A DNA stretch of 64,000 bases from M2408 sp040386975 (GCA_040386975.1 JAZKEO010000013.1:62001-126000), one strand, 5' to 3'. Shown: positions 1-9,800, counted from the first letter of the stretch. The notes: generated by a model not told the origin, from the sequence alone. Made by a program: numbers and translations.

Positions 1-605
1 CTATAACCGATTAAGGCTTGATAGTTGGCTCCACCGCTTGGGTTCTCTGTGTTAATCACATAAAAATTGCAATTGACATCTGCAACTATGTCGTATGCAC
101 CACCCGGACCCGCACCATGATCCCAGCCAGCTAAGGTAGTTACCAGAGTCGCATTTCCGCTTCCAGTGTATCGATAAACTTGGCCTGTAGTGGCATTAAA
201 AGTATACATACATCCCGGTCCTTGTGCAAGATTATTGGCGCCATTGGGAGTTGTATGTCCTGTACTTACCCATGCGCTACCATTCCAATACATAATTATG
301 TCAGTAGTGAGAATAGTAGTATACCAAGTAGGCGATAGTCCTCCATTTAAATTAGGTCCATAAGATAAACCACCGGAACCAGCCGGAAGAGAAACACCTG
401 TGGAACTCGGGTTAGTTGTAGCGTTATATGCTATGGCAGGGTTATAAATTCCAATGACACTAGAGCTTGAAGGGGTACCAGCCGTATAAATTGCACTACT
501 CGGACATTGAGAGAAACATGTTTGATTTGATAGTAATACCAAAAAGAAAATTAAAAGCGAACCTCCTTTAGTATGCGTGAATAGCGATGTAATTAAATTT
601 TTCAT
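1..605 (-). CDS. Secreted protein, N-terminal part only (runs off left edge)
   Basis: Open frame from ATG at 605-603 to the window edge, 201 codons, with no stop reached. Residues 1-33 look like a signal peptide: a Lys/Thr start, a Leu/Phe/Val core (LLIFFLVLLS) and a cleavage region ending NQTCFSQ. The mature part is rich in Gly, Ser, Thr, Asn and Tyr, with short beta-type segments such as TGQVYRYTGSGNATLV, as in Bacteroidota surface proteins exported by T9SS. The C-terminus, where a sorting domain would lie, is outside the window, so T9SS export is inferred. Function unknown. Confidence 0.75.
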   Translation of the reverse strand, partial: MKNLITSLFTHTKGGSLLIFFLVLLSNQTCFSQCPSSAIYTAGTPSSSSVIGIYNPAIAYNATTNPSSTGVSLPAGSGGLSYGPNLNGGLSPTWYTTILTTDIIMYWNGSAWVSTGHTTPNGANNLAQGPGCMYTFNATTGQVYRYTGSGNATLVTTLAGWDHGAGPGGAYDIVADVNCNFYVINTENPSGGANYQALIGY

Positions 606-622
606 TTTATAAATCGTTTTAG

Positions 623-636
623 TACTTTGCAAAGTA
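623..636. promoter_or_regulatory. 14-bp perfect palindrome upstream of the 605 gene
   Basis: TACTTTGCAAAGTA is a perfect palindrome 18 nt upstream of the ATG at 605. It contains TTTG in both orientations, so it may overlap a promoter or be a small operator. It lies in the 150-nt gap between two minus-strand genes; nothing else is evident there. Confidence 0.3.
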
Positions 637-755
637 ACGACAGTCTAAAATGTTAAATAGAATTTTAAGTGTTATATTGAGTTAGGTATTGCGTTTTTAA
701 AGCTTAAAAATGTTAGGTTTAAATTTTATTAAACTGATAAACAATGATTTAAGGT

Positions 756-2534
756 TTAATATCCGTTAGGTTCATTTATTTGCTTTAAATAGCTTGTCAA
801 ATCAATTTCGTTATCCTTGATTAACTTATTTTTAATGTTATTTTTATAAACCCTTACTGCTCCAGGACTTTGATTTGTTAAGGAACTTATTTCTTTTGTA
901 CTTAAGTTTAATAATAAATACATACAAAATTGCACTTCCTTGTCACTAAGCTCTGGATGTTTATGTTTTAAAGTTTCTTTTTTATCTTGATTAATTTCAT
1001 CCACTTCTTGTCCATATTGAAAACCTTGGTCAATTTGAAGTAAATTCATCATTTTTACTTGTAATTCAGAAATGACAGCTTCAATGTTATTGTTTTTATT
1101 CCGCTTTAATTCCTTAATTTTTTTCAAAAAGGCAGTTTCCGTTTCTTGCTTGAGTTTGATGTGTGAAGCTAAGCGAGATACTAATTCTTGTTTTTCTTTT
1201 ATTTCTTTTTCAACCAATTGCGCTTTATATTCATTTTTTTGAATTTCAGTTGAGGCGATTACATTTTTACTTTCGAGTAGTCTTCTTTTTACTCTTGAAA
1301 AATAGATAAGTGCAATAATTACAATGAATAATAGACCTATAAAAACAAAAAATAATTGATTACTTTTTTTGTAATTTAGTTCTTGTAAATCTTGTTTTGA
1401 TTTTAAGAATTTAATTTTTTGTGACTGAAGCTTAGAATTAAAACCTTGTAAATTACTGATTATTTTTGAATTTTCTAATTGATAAATATTATATGCTTCT
1501 TGTAAATATTTTTTTTCCAAGGCTGTATCTTTTATTGAAGCATAAGATTTACTTAAAAGATTATAGAATAGGTATTTATTAGTTTTTACTTTTTTTACAA
1601 TTGTTTTGATTTCCTGAAGGGTATTTTTAATTTCTTCTTGATTTTTATTTTTTATTGCGATATTAATTAATGCAAATAAATATGGGTAAGAGCCAGAATC
1701 ATATTCACCAGCTTTTTCATACGCAAGTCTGGCTTTAAGACCTGATTTTTTAGCTTCATCAAAATGCTTCGTTTGATAATAAATATAAGCCAAAAGTGAT
1801 ACAGATGAGGCGTAAGTAATTAATAAATCGGGATATTTTTCGAAGTTGGTAATTTTATCCATGTAGGCACATGATAATTTTTGATGATCTAGGGACTTTT
1901 CGATTTTGCCTAAATAATATAAGTTAAGAGTTATATTATGTTCAATTGAGGATTTTGTAGAATAATCCTCCTTATCAGTATATACTAAAGCTTTTTCAAG
2001 TGTCTTGATGCTCTCTTCATATCTTTGGAGATAGGATAAATTAACTCCGTAATCATTATAAAATTCATTTATCCACATGTAAGAAAAAAGTTTTCTTCTT
2101 TCAATAAGATCTAGTCCATTTTTGGTAAATTTTAGAGCTAGTTCAAAGGCATCATTTTTACTTAGTATTCTATTGATTTGTAAAACACATCCTAGATACA
2201 ATATCGTTTGACTGGAATTTGTTGTATCACAGTTTTCAGAAATCCAAATCAAATCGTCCAAAGCATCAATCACATTGACATCATCATTTTCATGACTTGT
2301 TATTGTTTTAAAAGATTTGGCATATTGAATAAAAAGATCTTTTTTCTCGAAGTCTGTAAATTTTAAATCTTTTAACAAAAGGTCTATTTTTTTTACTCTA
2401 ATAGAATCCGTTAAATAATCATTGTACATAATGTCTTTCTCCAAGAGATAAACATTCTGATCAAGTGTTTTTGTTTTTTGGCTAAAGCTGAGAAAAGAAA
2501 TAAGGAAAAAAAGGGCAGCGATTATATTTTTCAT
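756..2534 (-). CDS. Membrane-anchored TPR protein with LuxR-type HTH
   Basis: 592 residues. The order visible is: signal peptide (1-19, ending SFSQ), a long all-helical region of TPR-like repeats (about 60-360, e.g. EESIKTLEKALVYTDKED), one transmembrane helix (about 393-412), a charged coiled coil (about 420-510), and a C-terminal HTH (about 530-585). The HTH contains LSDKEVQFCMYLLLNLSTKEISSLT in register with LuxR/GerE helices (LT..E......G.s.keIA..l). This architecture, with a periplasmic TPR sensor and a cytoplasmic DNA-binding domain on one chain, is common in Flavobacteriia. Role: one-component transcription regulator (inference). Target genes are unknown; the downstream neighbour is the ProC-like gene on the same strand. 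Confidence 0.75.
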   Translation of the reverse strand: MKNIIAALFFLISFLSFSQKTKTLDQNVYLLEKDIMYNDYLTDSIRVKKIDLLLKDLKFTDFEKKDLFIQYAKSFKTITSHENDDVNVIDALDDLIWISENCDTTNSSQTILYLGCVLQINRILSKNDAFELALKFTKNGLDLIERRKLFSYMWINEFYNDYGVNLSYLQRYEESIKTLEKALVYTDKEDYSTKSSIEHNITLNLYYLGKIEKSLDHQKLSCAYMDKITNFEKYPDLLITYASSVSLLAYIYYQTKHFDEAKKSGLKARLAYEKAGEYDSGSYPYLFALINIAIKNKNQEEIKNTLQEIKTIVKKVKTNKYLFYNLLSKSYASIKDTALEKKYLQEAYNIYQLENSKIISNLQGFNSKLQSQKIKFLKSKQDLQELNYKKSNQLFFVFIGLLFIVIIALIYFSRVKRRLLESKNVIASTEIQKNEYKAQLVEKEIKEKQELVSRLASHIKLKQETETAFLKKIKELKRNKNNNIEAVISELQVKMMNLLQIDQGFQYGQEVDEINQDKKETLKHKHPELSDKEVQFCMYLLLNLSTKEISSLTNQSPGAVRVYKNNIKNKLIKDNEIDLTSYLKQINEPNGY

Positions 2535-2562
2535 AGCAAATCAAAAAAATTATTGAAAAGAA

Positions 2563-2570
2563 CAAATATA
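2563..2570 (-). promoter_or_regulatory. -7 promoter box TATATTTG for the TPR/LuxR gene
   Basis: Minus-strand TATATTTG matches the Bacteroidota -7 consensus TAnnTTTG and lies 28 nt upstream of the ATG at 2534. No clear TTTG was seen at the -33 position. Confidence 0.4.
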
Positions 2571-2614
2571 CGCTTTAGAAAATAAATCGCTCTAAAAAAC
2601 CATAGAGATTTTTC

Positions 2615-3415
2615 TCAATTTAAGAGAAAAGATGAACTTGTTTTATCCCTGTTCCTTTGAGCACTTTCTATTCCTTTTAGGATTGAGAAACTAAATCCAT
2701 TATTTTCCAATTCATTTAAACTATCTATTAGGAATAAATCAGATGCAATTAATTTATCAATTTCGGTTTCGGAATGAGAATTCTCTTTATCTAATTTTTT
2801 TAGAGAGCTACTAGCAATTTTAATAATAATTTCATTCGAAAGATCTCCTTTAAAACCAAGTTTAACTGCTGCAAGAGACATTGAGCGAACGAAACGCATA
2901 ATAAAAGCTGATGCACATTTATTTAGAATCGATGCACTTTCAAGTTGATCCTCATTTATATATAAAACTTTCCCCAAGACTGATAGAAATTCTGTGACCT
3001 CATTTAAAACATATTTATCTTCACAAATTGTGCTTGCAAAAACAAATGATTCTTTATTATCTAAATCCGGATTTAAAGCAATATTAAATGTTTTTTTAGA
3101 TGGGAGTTCAAGCATTTTCTTTTTTAATGAATTGCAATTAGATAGATTTAATAAAATTTGCTTTTCAAAATTTATGTAATTTGATAATTTTTGTAAATCA
3201 AAATAATCATCAGCCAAAATGATTATTCGTGCATTCCTAATTGCAGCTTCATGGTTTGTCAAAGTTTTTAAACCTAAAATTTTATGTTCTTGTAATTCTT
3301 CAGTTTTTTCAATACTGATTACAAAATTTCGTAAAAAGAACTTTTTTCCGCTAACAATTCCCTGAATGAAATCTAAAATTTTTTCGTTTGAACCTAAAAC
3401 TGCGATTTTTTTCAT
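2615..3415 (-). CDS. Degenerate pyrroline-5-carboxylate reductase-like (ProC-like) Rossmann protein
   Basis: 266 residues. The N-terminal beta-alpha-beta start (MKKIAVLGSNEKILDFIQGI) and the C-terminal helical domain align by eye with P5C reductase: ESASILNKCASAFIMRFVRSMS sits where ProC has the SGSGPAY helix, and LNELENNGFSFSILKGIESA matches LE.GGFR..L..AV.AA. The key motifs are lost: the GxGxMG loop is GSNEKI, GSGPAY is NKCASA, and TSPGGTT is ASDLFLID. It probably retains the dimeric fold without proline-forming activity. The start is the ATG at 3415. It may be a divergent paralog or a nucleotide-binding protein of another function. Confidence 0.55.
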   Translation of the reverse strand: MKKIAVLGSNEKILDFIQGIVSGKKFFLRNFVISIEKTEELQEHKILGLKTLTNHEAAIRNARIIILADDYFDLQKLSNYINFEKQILLNLSNCNSLKKKMLELPSKKTFNIALNPDLDNKESFVFASTICEDKYVLNEVTEFLSVLGKVLYINEDQLESASILNKCASAFIMRFVRSMSLAAVKLGFKGDLSNEIIIKIASSSLKKLDKENSHSETEIDKLIASDLFLIDSLNELENNGFSFSILKGIESAQRNRDKTSSSFLLN

Positions 3416-3464
3416 TATGTATTAATTAATTCTAGTAAATCGATTTAGTGATGATTGATAAAAA

Positions 3465-3522
3465 GAAGGGGGAAAATAAACAAAAAATACAAACTGTTAA
3501 AACTACAAAACAGATTTCCCCC
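3465..3522 (-). terminator. Possible terminator downstream of the T9SS gene at 3659
   Basis: On the minus strand GGGGGAAA (3522-3515) and TTTCCCCC (3475-3468) form an 8-bp stem with a 39-nt loop, followed by TTCTTTTTATC. The long loop makes it weak. The 3416-3658 gap also holds an imperfect direct repeat (3497-3540 and 3600-3636: TAAAACTACAAAAC followed by CCCCCA and a T-rich tail). No gene is visible there. Confidence 0.3.
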
Positions 3523-3658
3523 AACTTTATTATTTTAATACGTTATAAATTTTATATGAATAAAAGCGAGGGCAATCTTACTATGAAAAAAATAATTTGC
3601 TAAAACTACAAAACTACCCCCACTTTTTATTTTAATTCCAAATCCAAATCATTTAAAC

Positions 3659-6544
3659 TTATCTAACTAATTGAACCGTTCCGAGCAATTCAAATACATC
3701 ACCTGTAAAAGTTAATGCATTTACTTTATAAAAATAAACTCCGTCGTTTGCATCATCGCCTTTTTCATCTTTGCCATCCCAAAAACCAAATACATCTTTG
3801 AATTCATAAATTAAATTACCCCATCTATTGAATATTTGACAAGAAAATGATTCAAAAATGTCATTAGCTTCTAATACTTTAAAAACATTGTTTACATTAT
3901 CTGTAATTCCAGGAGTAAATATGTTTGGTATATCAAGACCACACACTACAAATTCTACATGCGTGGTATCAATCGTTGTACCACACGAATTTTGAGCTGT
4001 AATGATATAAACTCCAGCTGTTGTGATTTCGGATGTAAAACCAATTGAACCATTACTCCACACAATATTATTGGCAGAAGTATTAGAATTCAAAGTAGCT
4101 AAAATTGGCATTTCGTTACAACTTTTGTAATCTTCAATCGAAAGTACTGGTACTTGTGTCTCAATAGTTATCACAACTGTATCTTTATCGGTACAAGAAG
4201 TATCAGAATAAACAAGGTTATAAACTCCATCAGCAGGAAAAATAAAACTTGTATTGATGTCATTTTGAGCAACAACTGGGTTTGTTGGACTTGAAAAAAT
4301 TGTCCATACTCCATCATCTGTTCCAGTGTTTAAGCTTGTAGTTAAACTGTTATCACAAATTGGCGAAGTCATATTGAGAATGATTTTAGGTTTCACGGTG
4401 ACTAATGTTGAATCCTTGGCTATGCTGCATAAACTTTGAGTCGTTACATAGTAAAGTCCAGAACTTGCAATTACAGAAGTAAAACCGATTGAACCATTGC
4501 TCCACGATATGTCTTGTGCATTGACGTTGGAAGTAACAGTGGCAAGAACAGTCTCACCACTGCAAATTGTATAATCATCAATTGAAAGTACAGGCACTTG
4601 TGAGTCGATCGTTATGACTGCTGTATCTTTATCAGTACAAGAAGTATCAGAATATACAAGGTTGTAAACTCCATCAAGTGGAAAGGTAAAACTTGTATTG
4701 ATATCATTTTGTGCAATAACTGGATTAGTTGGACTTGAAAAACTTGTCCAAACTCCATCATCAGTTCCAGTATTCAAAGTCGCTGTTAAACTATTTCCAC
4801 AAATTGTTGAAGTCATATTAAGTTCAATTCCAGGTTTCACCGTGATTTGAATAGTTGTATCATTCACACAACCAAAATCATCTGTTATAACGAAGGTATA
4901 AGCAAAAGTACCAGCTCCATTAGGTAAAACAACAATTGCAGTATCATTCATATTACCAATAATCGATGGGTCATTTTGCCAATGATCTTCGGTGATGTGA
5001 TTCGTATATGTTTCCGTATTTGTGATTAACTCTTGGTTAAAATCCAAGTTCCATCCAAAAATATAGCCATCATCAATATTTTCATTATCTGAGACAAATA
5101 TAGTCCAATCTCCATTCATTGGACATCCTAAAAACTCAGAAAAACTTGTTTCTGGCAAATAAACACCGTTTGGGTTCATTGCTTCCCCCCAACTAGAAAT
5201 GGTTGTTGGAATTATGTTGCCGGCATTGATTTCACTTTCCATTGTTCCAAAGGTGGCATTTGCAGAAGAGAAGCAATAATCCCATCCAATCCCTGGCGTT
5301 AGAAATCCATCACCATCAGCATCACCTAAAAATATGGCTCCTCCATCAAAACCACCAGGTATAACCCCCCCTGTATTTGAGTTAATTAAAGTTACTTGTG
5401 TTCCATTAGGGCAAGTTAACCATATCTCCAAGTCACCTAAATAACTATGTTCCATATTCAAACAGATACTTTCTAAATCTGATGTTGATGTATATGTGGC
5501 ATCATCTTGAAAACCATGCATAGTGATTGTAGTTGAATAAACCTGCCCAGAACCATCAGGTAGGTATGTTAAACCAGCGTTTGCACTAGCAATTTCAAAA
5601 ACTCCATCAGGGAAATTTATTCCAACAGTATCTGTAGATGATACACCACCAAGAATTACTCCTTGTTCATTAAGACAAATAGGATTTACCAAGGGCTCTA
5701 CTCCTGAAAAAGAAGCTAACTGACCAACTCTTATTTTACATGAAATTTGTTCTGAAGAGGGAAAAGCATCTGTAATCTTTAAACTGATATAAACACCAGT
5801 CCTATCGCTTGGTTTAAACCATACACTATCATTGTCAGTTAATGTTGTTCCACTTACAAGACGCCAATCATGAGTTATATTATCTATATTTTGAGAATAT
5901 CCAGATCCATTTGTTTCAAAAGAATAGGGGAACAAAGGTTTTGACACCAATAATACAGAGTCCCCAAAACAAATATCAATATATTCAGTATCCAATGTGT
6001 TTAGAACATTTGAGCCAAGTCCGTTTATATAAGCTTCGATATAGGGATAAAATGGTTGAGGTGAATTACCACACGAAATATTTGCCGCCCAACCTGCTCC
6101 TTCAACAGTAGCATTCGAATGGAAAACAACGGTGAAACAACCAGAAGGGTTATTTTCAAAAGAGGAATAGTAGGTTGTTCCGTTTGGATTAGTAGAAGAA
6201 TTTATAGCTCCCAATAAAGGTGCTGCGGTATTGGGTCCATCAAAGACATATAAAGTATCTTGTGCTACAATATCAAATAAGTAACCAGCACTATTACCAA
6301 AAGTCAAGCTTAATTTAGGCCCACCATCAGGTAAATTAGGACAAAAAGTAATTGTATCTCTTCTATTTGAACCATAATCTCCAGAGCTGTTATCATCCGT
6401 AAAATTTAAAAGACCACCATTGTACAAATTTGCACAATCTAATGGAAGTAAATCATCATCTGAAACCTTAATAGCTTGACTAAAAAAAATACTTGTGGAT
6501 AATAAAAATAAAAAAAGAATTGTTATGTTAATGTACTTATTCAT
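3659..6544 (-). CDS. Large T9SS type B (gliding-motility C-terminal) cargo protein with CUB-like and P domains
   Basis: 961 residues from ATG 6544. This start is preferred over one 11 codons earlier because it begins directly with a signal peptide (MNKYINITILFLFLLSTSIF) and leaves a 10-nt gap after the upstream gene. Visible order: a CUB-like domain (about 30-165, ending GCFTVVFHSNATVEGAGWAA), a proprotein-convertase P-like domain (about 330-505, with CLNMEHSYLGDLEIWLTCPNGT and GDWTIFVSDN), then Ig-like repeats, of which two about 148 residues apart are near copies, and a C-terminal type B sorting domain (NIFTPGITDNVNNVFKV, IFNRWGNLIYEF, WDGKDEKGDDANDGVYFYKV). Secreted or surface-attached through the type IX system. 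Adhesion or processing role unknown. Confidence 0.85.
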   Translation of the reverse strand: MNKYINITILFLFLLSTSIFFSQAIKVSDDDLLPLDCANLYNGGLLNFTDDNSSGDYGSNRRDTITFCPNLPDGGPKLSLTFGNSAGYLFDIVAQDTLYVFDGPNTAAPLLGAINSSTNPNGTTYYSSFENNPSGCFTVVFHSNATVEGAGWAANISCGNSPQPFYPYIEAYINGLGSNVLNTLDTEYIDICFGDSVLLVSKPLFPYSFETNGSGYSQNIDNITHDWRLVSGTTLTDNDSVWFKPSDRTGVYISLKITDAFPSSEQISCKIRVGQLASFSGVEPLVNPICLNEQGVILGGVSSTDTVGINFPDGVFEIASANAGLTYLPDGSGQVYSTTITMHGFQDDATYTSTSDLESICLNMEHSYLGDLEIWLTCPNGTQVTLINSNTGGVIPGGFDGGAIFLGDADGDGFLTPGIGWDYCFSSANATFGTMESEINAGNIIPTTISSWGEAMNPNGVYLPETSFSEFLGCPMNGDWTIFVSDNENIDDGYIFGWNLDFNQELITNTETYTNHITEDHWQNDPSIIGNMNDTAIVVLPNGAGTFAYTFVITDDFGCVNDTTIQITVKPGIELNMTSTICGNSLTATLNTGTDDGVWTSFSSPTNPVIAQNDINTSFTFPLDGVYNLVYSDTSCTDKDTAVITIDSQVPVLSIDDYTICSGETVLATVTSNVNAQDISWSNGSIGFTSVIASSGLYYVTTQSLCSIAKDSTLVTVKPKIILNMTSPICDNSLTTSLNTGTDDGVWTIFSSPTNPVVAQNDINTSFIFPADGVYNLVYSDTSCTDKDTVVITIETQVPVLSIEDYKSCNEMPILATLNSNTSANNIVWSNGSIGFTSEITTAGVYIITAQNSCGTTIDTTHVEFVVCGLDIPNIFTPGITDNVNNVFKVLEANDIFESFSCQIFNRWGNLIYEFKDVFGFWDGKDEKGDDANDGVYFYKVNALTFTGDVFELLGTVQLVR

Positions 6545-6554
6545 TATTGAAAAA

Positions 6555-6962
6555 TTATTTTTTTGAAATTGAAACACGTTTATCTAAAAGAATACGAGGT
6601 TGGATGACAAGCATTTTTTGTGTGCCTTCAATTCTGTAAAATTGGTATTCATCCGTAATTTCTTTTTCGAGAGAAATAAATGTATGATCTTGGTTTGGGT
6701 CAATGTTTAGAGTCCCATCATAAGTGATTCTTTTCCCTTTAGAAGTAGGAATATTACTAACATAAACACCTTCTTTAACTGCTTTTACAAGAAAATTATA
6801 TTCTTGAACATCATTCTTTTTAATGTTAATTAATTCTGTTTTACTGTATTTTTTTAGCAATCTATTATCTATTTCTTGAGAGAAAACAACTGAAGATCCA
6901 ATAAAAAACAGGAATACTAAACTTGTTTTTTTTAAGTTCTTGAACGTATTATTAAGAATCAT
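6555..6962 (-). CDS. Small secreted protein, partner of the T9SS cargo
   Basis: 135 residues with signal peptide (SLVFLFFIGSSVVFSQ, about 15-30). The rest is a short mixed alpha/beta domain with no motif I can name. It is co-directional with and 10 nt upstream of the T9SS cargo gene, so the two form a likely operon. A role in maturation or surface attachment of the cargo would be guesswork. The region upstream (6963-7286) is AT-rich; TTCTTTTG at 6989-6996 (minus) is a one-mismatch -7 box candidate. Confidence 0.65.
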   Translation of the reverse strand: MILNNTFKNLKKTSLVFLFFIGSSVVFSQEIDNRLLKKYSKTELINIKKNDVQEYNFLVKAVKEGVYVSNIPTSKGKRITYDGTLNIDPNQDHTFISLEKEITDEYQFYRIEGTQKMLVIQPRILLDKRVSISKK

Positions 6963-7286
6963 TTCGCAAGATTTTATTAAATGTGGTGCAAAAGAATGAC
7001 TATTTAGAATTTTTTGAAGAACATTATGTGTTACAAAAAGTTAGCTAAAGGCCATTTGTTTACTTAAACAAGTTAGTTTTTAAATATTAAGCTATTGATA
7101 AACAAAGTCTTAGTTTTTAAAATGCGTTATCTTTATGTTTAACAAGAGAATAAGTAATCTAAATCATCTCATGAGCTTTGTTTTGTAATAATATTACTCT
7201 AAAAATAGAGTTTTTTGTGTAAAAACAAAAAATATTTTCAAAAAGCATAAATTTTTTAGGGGTAAAATCAAAAAAAGTATAAATAA

Positions 7287-7319
7287 TTTGGAAATACCCC
7301 CTAAAATTTTATACCTTTG
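7287..7319 (+). promoter_or_regulatory. Bacteroidota promoter of glnN
   Basis: TTTG (7287-7290), 21 nt, TACCTTTG (7312-7319): both halves of the -33/-7 consensus at normal spacing. Transcription would start near 7325, leaving a leader of about 20 nt before the GTG start. This is one of the best promoter matches in the window. Confidence 0.65.
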
Positions 7320-7347
7320 CTGAAAATTTTATAAAAAATCTGATAAA

Positions 7348-9534
7348 GTGGCTACAAAAAGACAACAAGCGTATCAAGATGTGTTAAATCGTACTCCAAA
7401 ACACGTTGACTATGATGGAAAAGTTTCTGAACTTTTTGCAAAAAATGTGTTTCATGCAGATGTGATGCGTGAATATTTACCAAGTGATGCTTACAAATCG
7501 ATGATGGAAGCAATTCAGAATGGTACACGTTTGGAGCGAAAAATGGCAGATCAGGTTGCTTCGGCAATGAAAGATTGGTCAATCACAAAAGGAGCAACAC
7601 ATTATACGCATTGGTTTCAGCCATTAACTGGTTCAACGGCAGAAAAACACGATGCCTTTTTCAAGCCAGTTGGCCCAGGAAAAGCAATTGAGCGTTTTGA
7701 TGGTGATTTATTAGTGCAACAAGAACCAGATGCTTCTTCTTTCCCAAATGGTGGAATTAGAAATACATTCGAAGCTCGCGGATATACAGCATGGGATCCA
7801 TCTTCACCAGCTTTTGTGATTGGAAAAACATTGTGTATTCCAACAATTTTTATTTCTTACACTGGTGAATCGTTGGATTACAAAATGCCTTTATTGAAAG
7901 CTTTACACGCTGTAGATCAAGCTGCAGTAGAAGTTTGTCAGTATTTTGATAAAAACGTAACGAAAGTAAACGCAACTTTAGGTTGGGAGCAAGAATATTT
8001 TTTAGTAGATCAAGCTTTGTTTAACGCTCGTCCGGATTTGATGATGACTGGAAGAGCACTTTTTGGACATTCAGCAGCGAAAGGTCAACAGTTAGAAGAT
8101 CATTATTTTGGTTCAATTCCAGAACGTGTTACAGCATTTATGCGTGATTACGAAAATGAATCGATAGCTTTAGGAATTCCAGTTACGACGCGTCATAACG
8201 AAGTTGCACCAAATCAATTTGAGTGTGCTCCGATTTTTGAAGAGTGTAATTTGGCTAACGATCACAACTTATTGTTGATGGACGTAATGGAAAAAACTGC
8301 TCGCAAACATAATTTCAGAGTGTTGTTTCACGAAAAACCATTTGCAGGAGTTAACGGTTCAGGAAAACACAACAACTGGTCTTTGAGTACAAATACAGGT
8401 GTAAACTTACTTGCACCAGGGAAAAACCCGAAGACAAACTTACAATTCTTGACATTTTTTGTGAATACAATCAAAGCGATTCACGACAATGCTGGAATTT
8501 TGAGAGCGTGTATTGCTTCTGCAGGAAACGATCACCGTTTGGGTGCTAACGAAGCTCCTCCAGCAATTATCTCAACTTTCATCGGTTCACAATTGTCTGC
8601 TTTATTAGATGACATCGAGAAAAATGTGAAAGCTGGAAAAATGACTCCAGAAGATAAAACAGAATTGAAATTAAACATCGGTAAAATCCCACAAATCATG
8701 TTGGATAATACGGACAGAAATAGAACTTCTCCTTTTGCTTTTACAGGAAATAAGTTTGAATTTAGAGCCGTTGGTTCTTCTGCAAACTGTTCGCATGCCA
8801 TGATTGTCTTGAATACAATTATGGCAAATCAGTTGAATATTTTCAAGAAAGCTGTTGACAAACGTATCGATAAAGGAGAAGGAAAAGACGAAGCGATTTT
8901 AAAAGAATTGCAACAAATCATCAAAGATTCGAAAAAAATCCGTTTTGAAGGAAATGGTTACGGCGACGAATGGGTGAAAGAAGCTGAAAAAAGAGGTTTG
9001 GAAAACTTGAAAGATACACCAAGAGCATTAAAAGTTTGGAGCGATAAAAAAGTTGCTAAATTGTTCAACGATTTAAATATTTTAACGCCACGTGAAATTG
9101 AAGCTCGTCAAGAAATTGAATTCGAAAATTACGTTTTAAAACTTCAAATTGAGGCTCGTATCATCAACGATATAGCTCAAAGTCATATTTTACCTGCAGT
9201 TATTACTTACCAAAACAGATTGATTGAAAACGCTCAAGGTTTGATTTCTATTTTAGGCGAAAAAGCTGGAAAATCGGCTGGAAAATCACAAATCGAATTG
9301 ATTGAAGAAATTTCTGTGCATTTAAATGGTTTAAAAACAAAATGTGATTTGATGTTGGAAGCTCGTAAAGTAGCAAATGACATTGAGCATGTTGAAGAAA
9401 AAGCTTTAGCTTATTGCGATAAAGTGAAAATTTACTTTGAAGAAATTCGTTACCACGCTGATAAATTAGAATTATTGGTTGACGACGAATTGTGGCCTTT
9501 GCCTAAGTTCAGAGAAATGTTATTTACAAAATAA
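7348..9534 (+). CDS. glnN: Glutamine synthetase type III
   Basis: 728 residues, the usual size of the GSIII family (about 700-730) and far longer than GSI or GSII. It catalyses ATP-dependent formation of glutamine from glutamate and ammonia in the cytoplasm. Visible motifs: NATLGWEQEYFLVD (metal- and glutamate-binding strand), ESIALGIPVTTRHNEVAPNQFE, KPFAGVNGSGKHNNWSLSTN, and DNTDRNRTSPFAFTGNKFEFR with the catalytic-site Arg residues, followed by the family's long helical C-terminus. The start is GTG at 7348: an in-frame stop lies just upstream (7321-7323) and no ATG intervenes. Monocistronic, with its own promoter and terminator. Confidence 0.95.
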   Translation: MATKRQQAYQDVLNRTPKHVDYDGKVSELFAKNVFHADVMREYLPSDAYKSMMEAIQNGTRLERKMADQVASAMKDWSITKGATHYTHWFQPLTGSTAEKHDAFFKPVGPGKAIERFDGDLLVQQEPDASSFPNGGIRNTFEARGYTAWDPSSPAFVIGKTLCIPTIFISYTGESLDYKMPLLKALHAVDQAAVEVCQYFDKNVTKVNATLGWEQEYFLVDQALFNARPDLMMTGRALFGHSAAKGQQLEDHYFGSIPERVTAFMRDYENESIALGIPVTTRHNEVAPNQFECAPIFEECNLANDHNLLLMDVMEKTARKHNFRVLFHEKPFAGVNGSGKHNNWSLSTNTGVNLLAPGKNPKTNLQFLTFFVNTIKAIHDNAGILRACIASAGNDHRLGANEAPPAIISTFIGSQLSALLDDIEKNVKAGKMTPEDKTELKLNIGKIPQIMLDNTDRNRTSPFAFTGNKFEFRAVGSSANCSHAMIVLNTIMANQLNIFKKAVDKRIDKGEGKDEAILKELQQIIKDSKKIRFEGNGYGDEWVKEAEKRGLENLKDTPRALKVWSDKKVAKLFNDLNILTPREIEARQEIEFENYVLKLQIEARIINDIAQSHILPAVITYQNRLIENAQGLISILGEKAGKSAGKSQIELIEEISVHLNGLKTKCDLMLEARKVANDIEHVEEKALAYCDKVKIYFEEIRYHADKLELLVDDELWPLPKFREMLFTK

Positions 9535-9662
9535 AATTAATTATTTTTCTGATATCGGCGTTACTCTCAATTAAAAAATGCTCATTAACAAAAGGTTAAC
9601 TCCGCTGTTTTAATTTTCAAGTGCCTTAATCTCAAAAAAATAATTTTAATTTTAGAATATAC

Positions 9663-9699
9663 AAGTCAGATTCGATAATTTCGGGTCTGACTTTTTTTG
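9663..9699 (+). terminator. Rho-independent terminator after glnN
   Basis: AAGTCAGA (9663-9670) pairs with TCTGACTT (9686-9693), followed by a run of T to 9698. It lies about 130 nt past the glnN stop with no gene between. Confidence 0.7.
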
Positions 9700-9800
9700 T
9701 TTTACATATCAGTGAAAACTCGTACTTCTTTCAAAGAATAAACTAAAATCGTTGCTCTACAAAAAATACATTAAAGTAATAGAAATCTTATTGAAGACGA

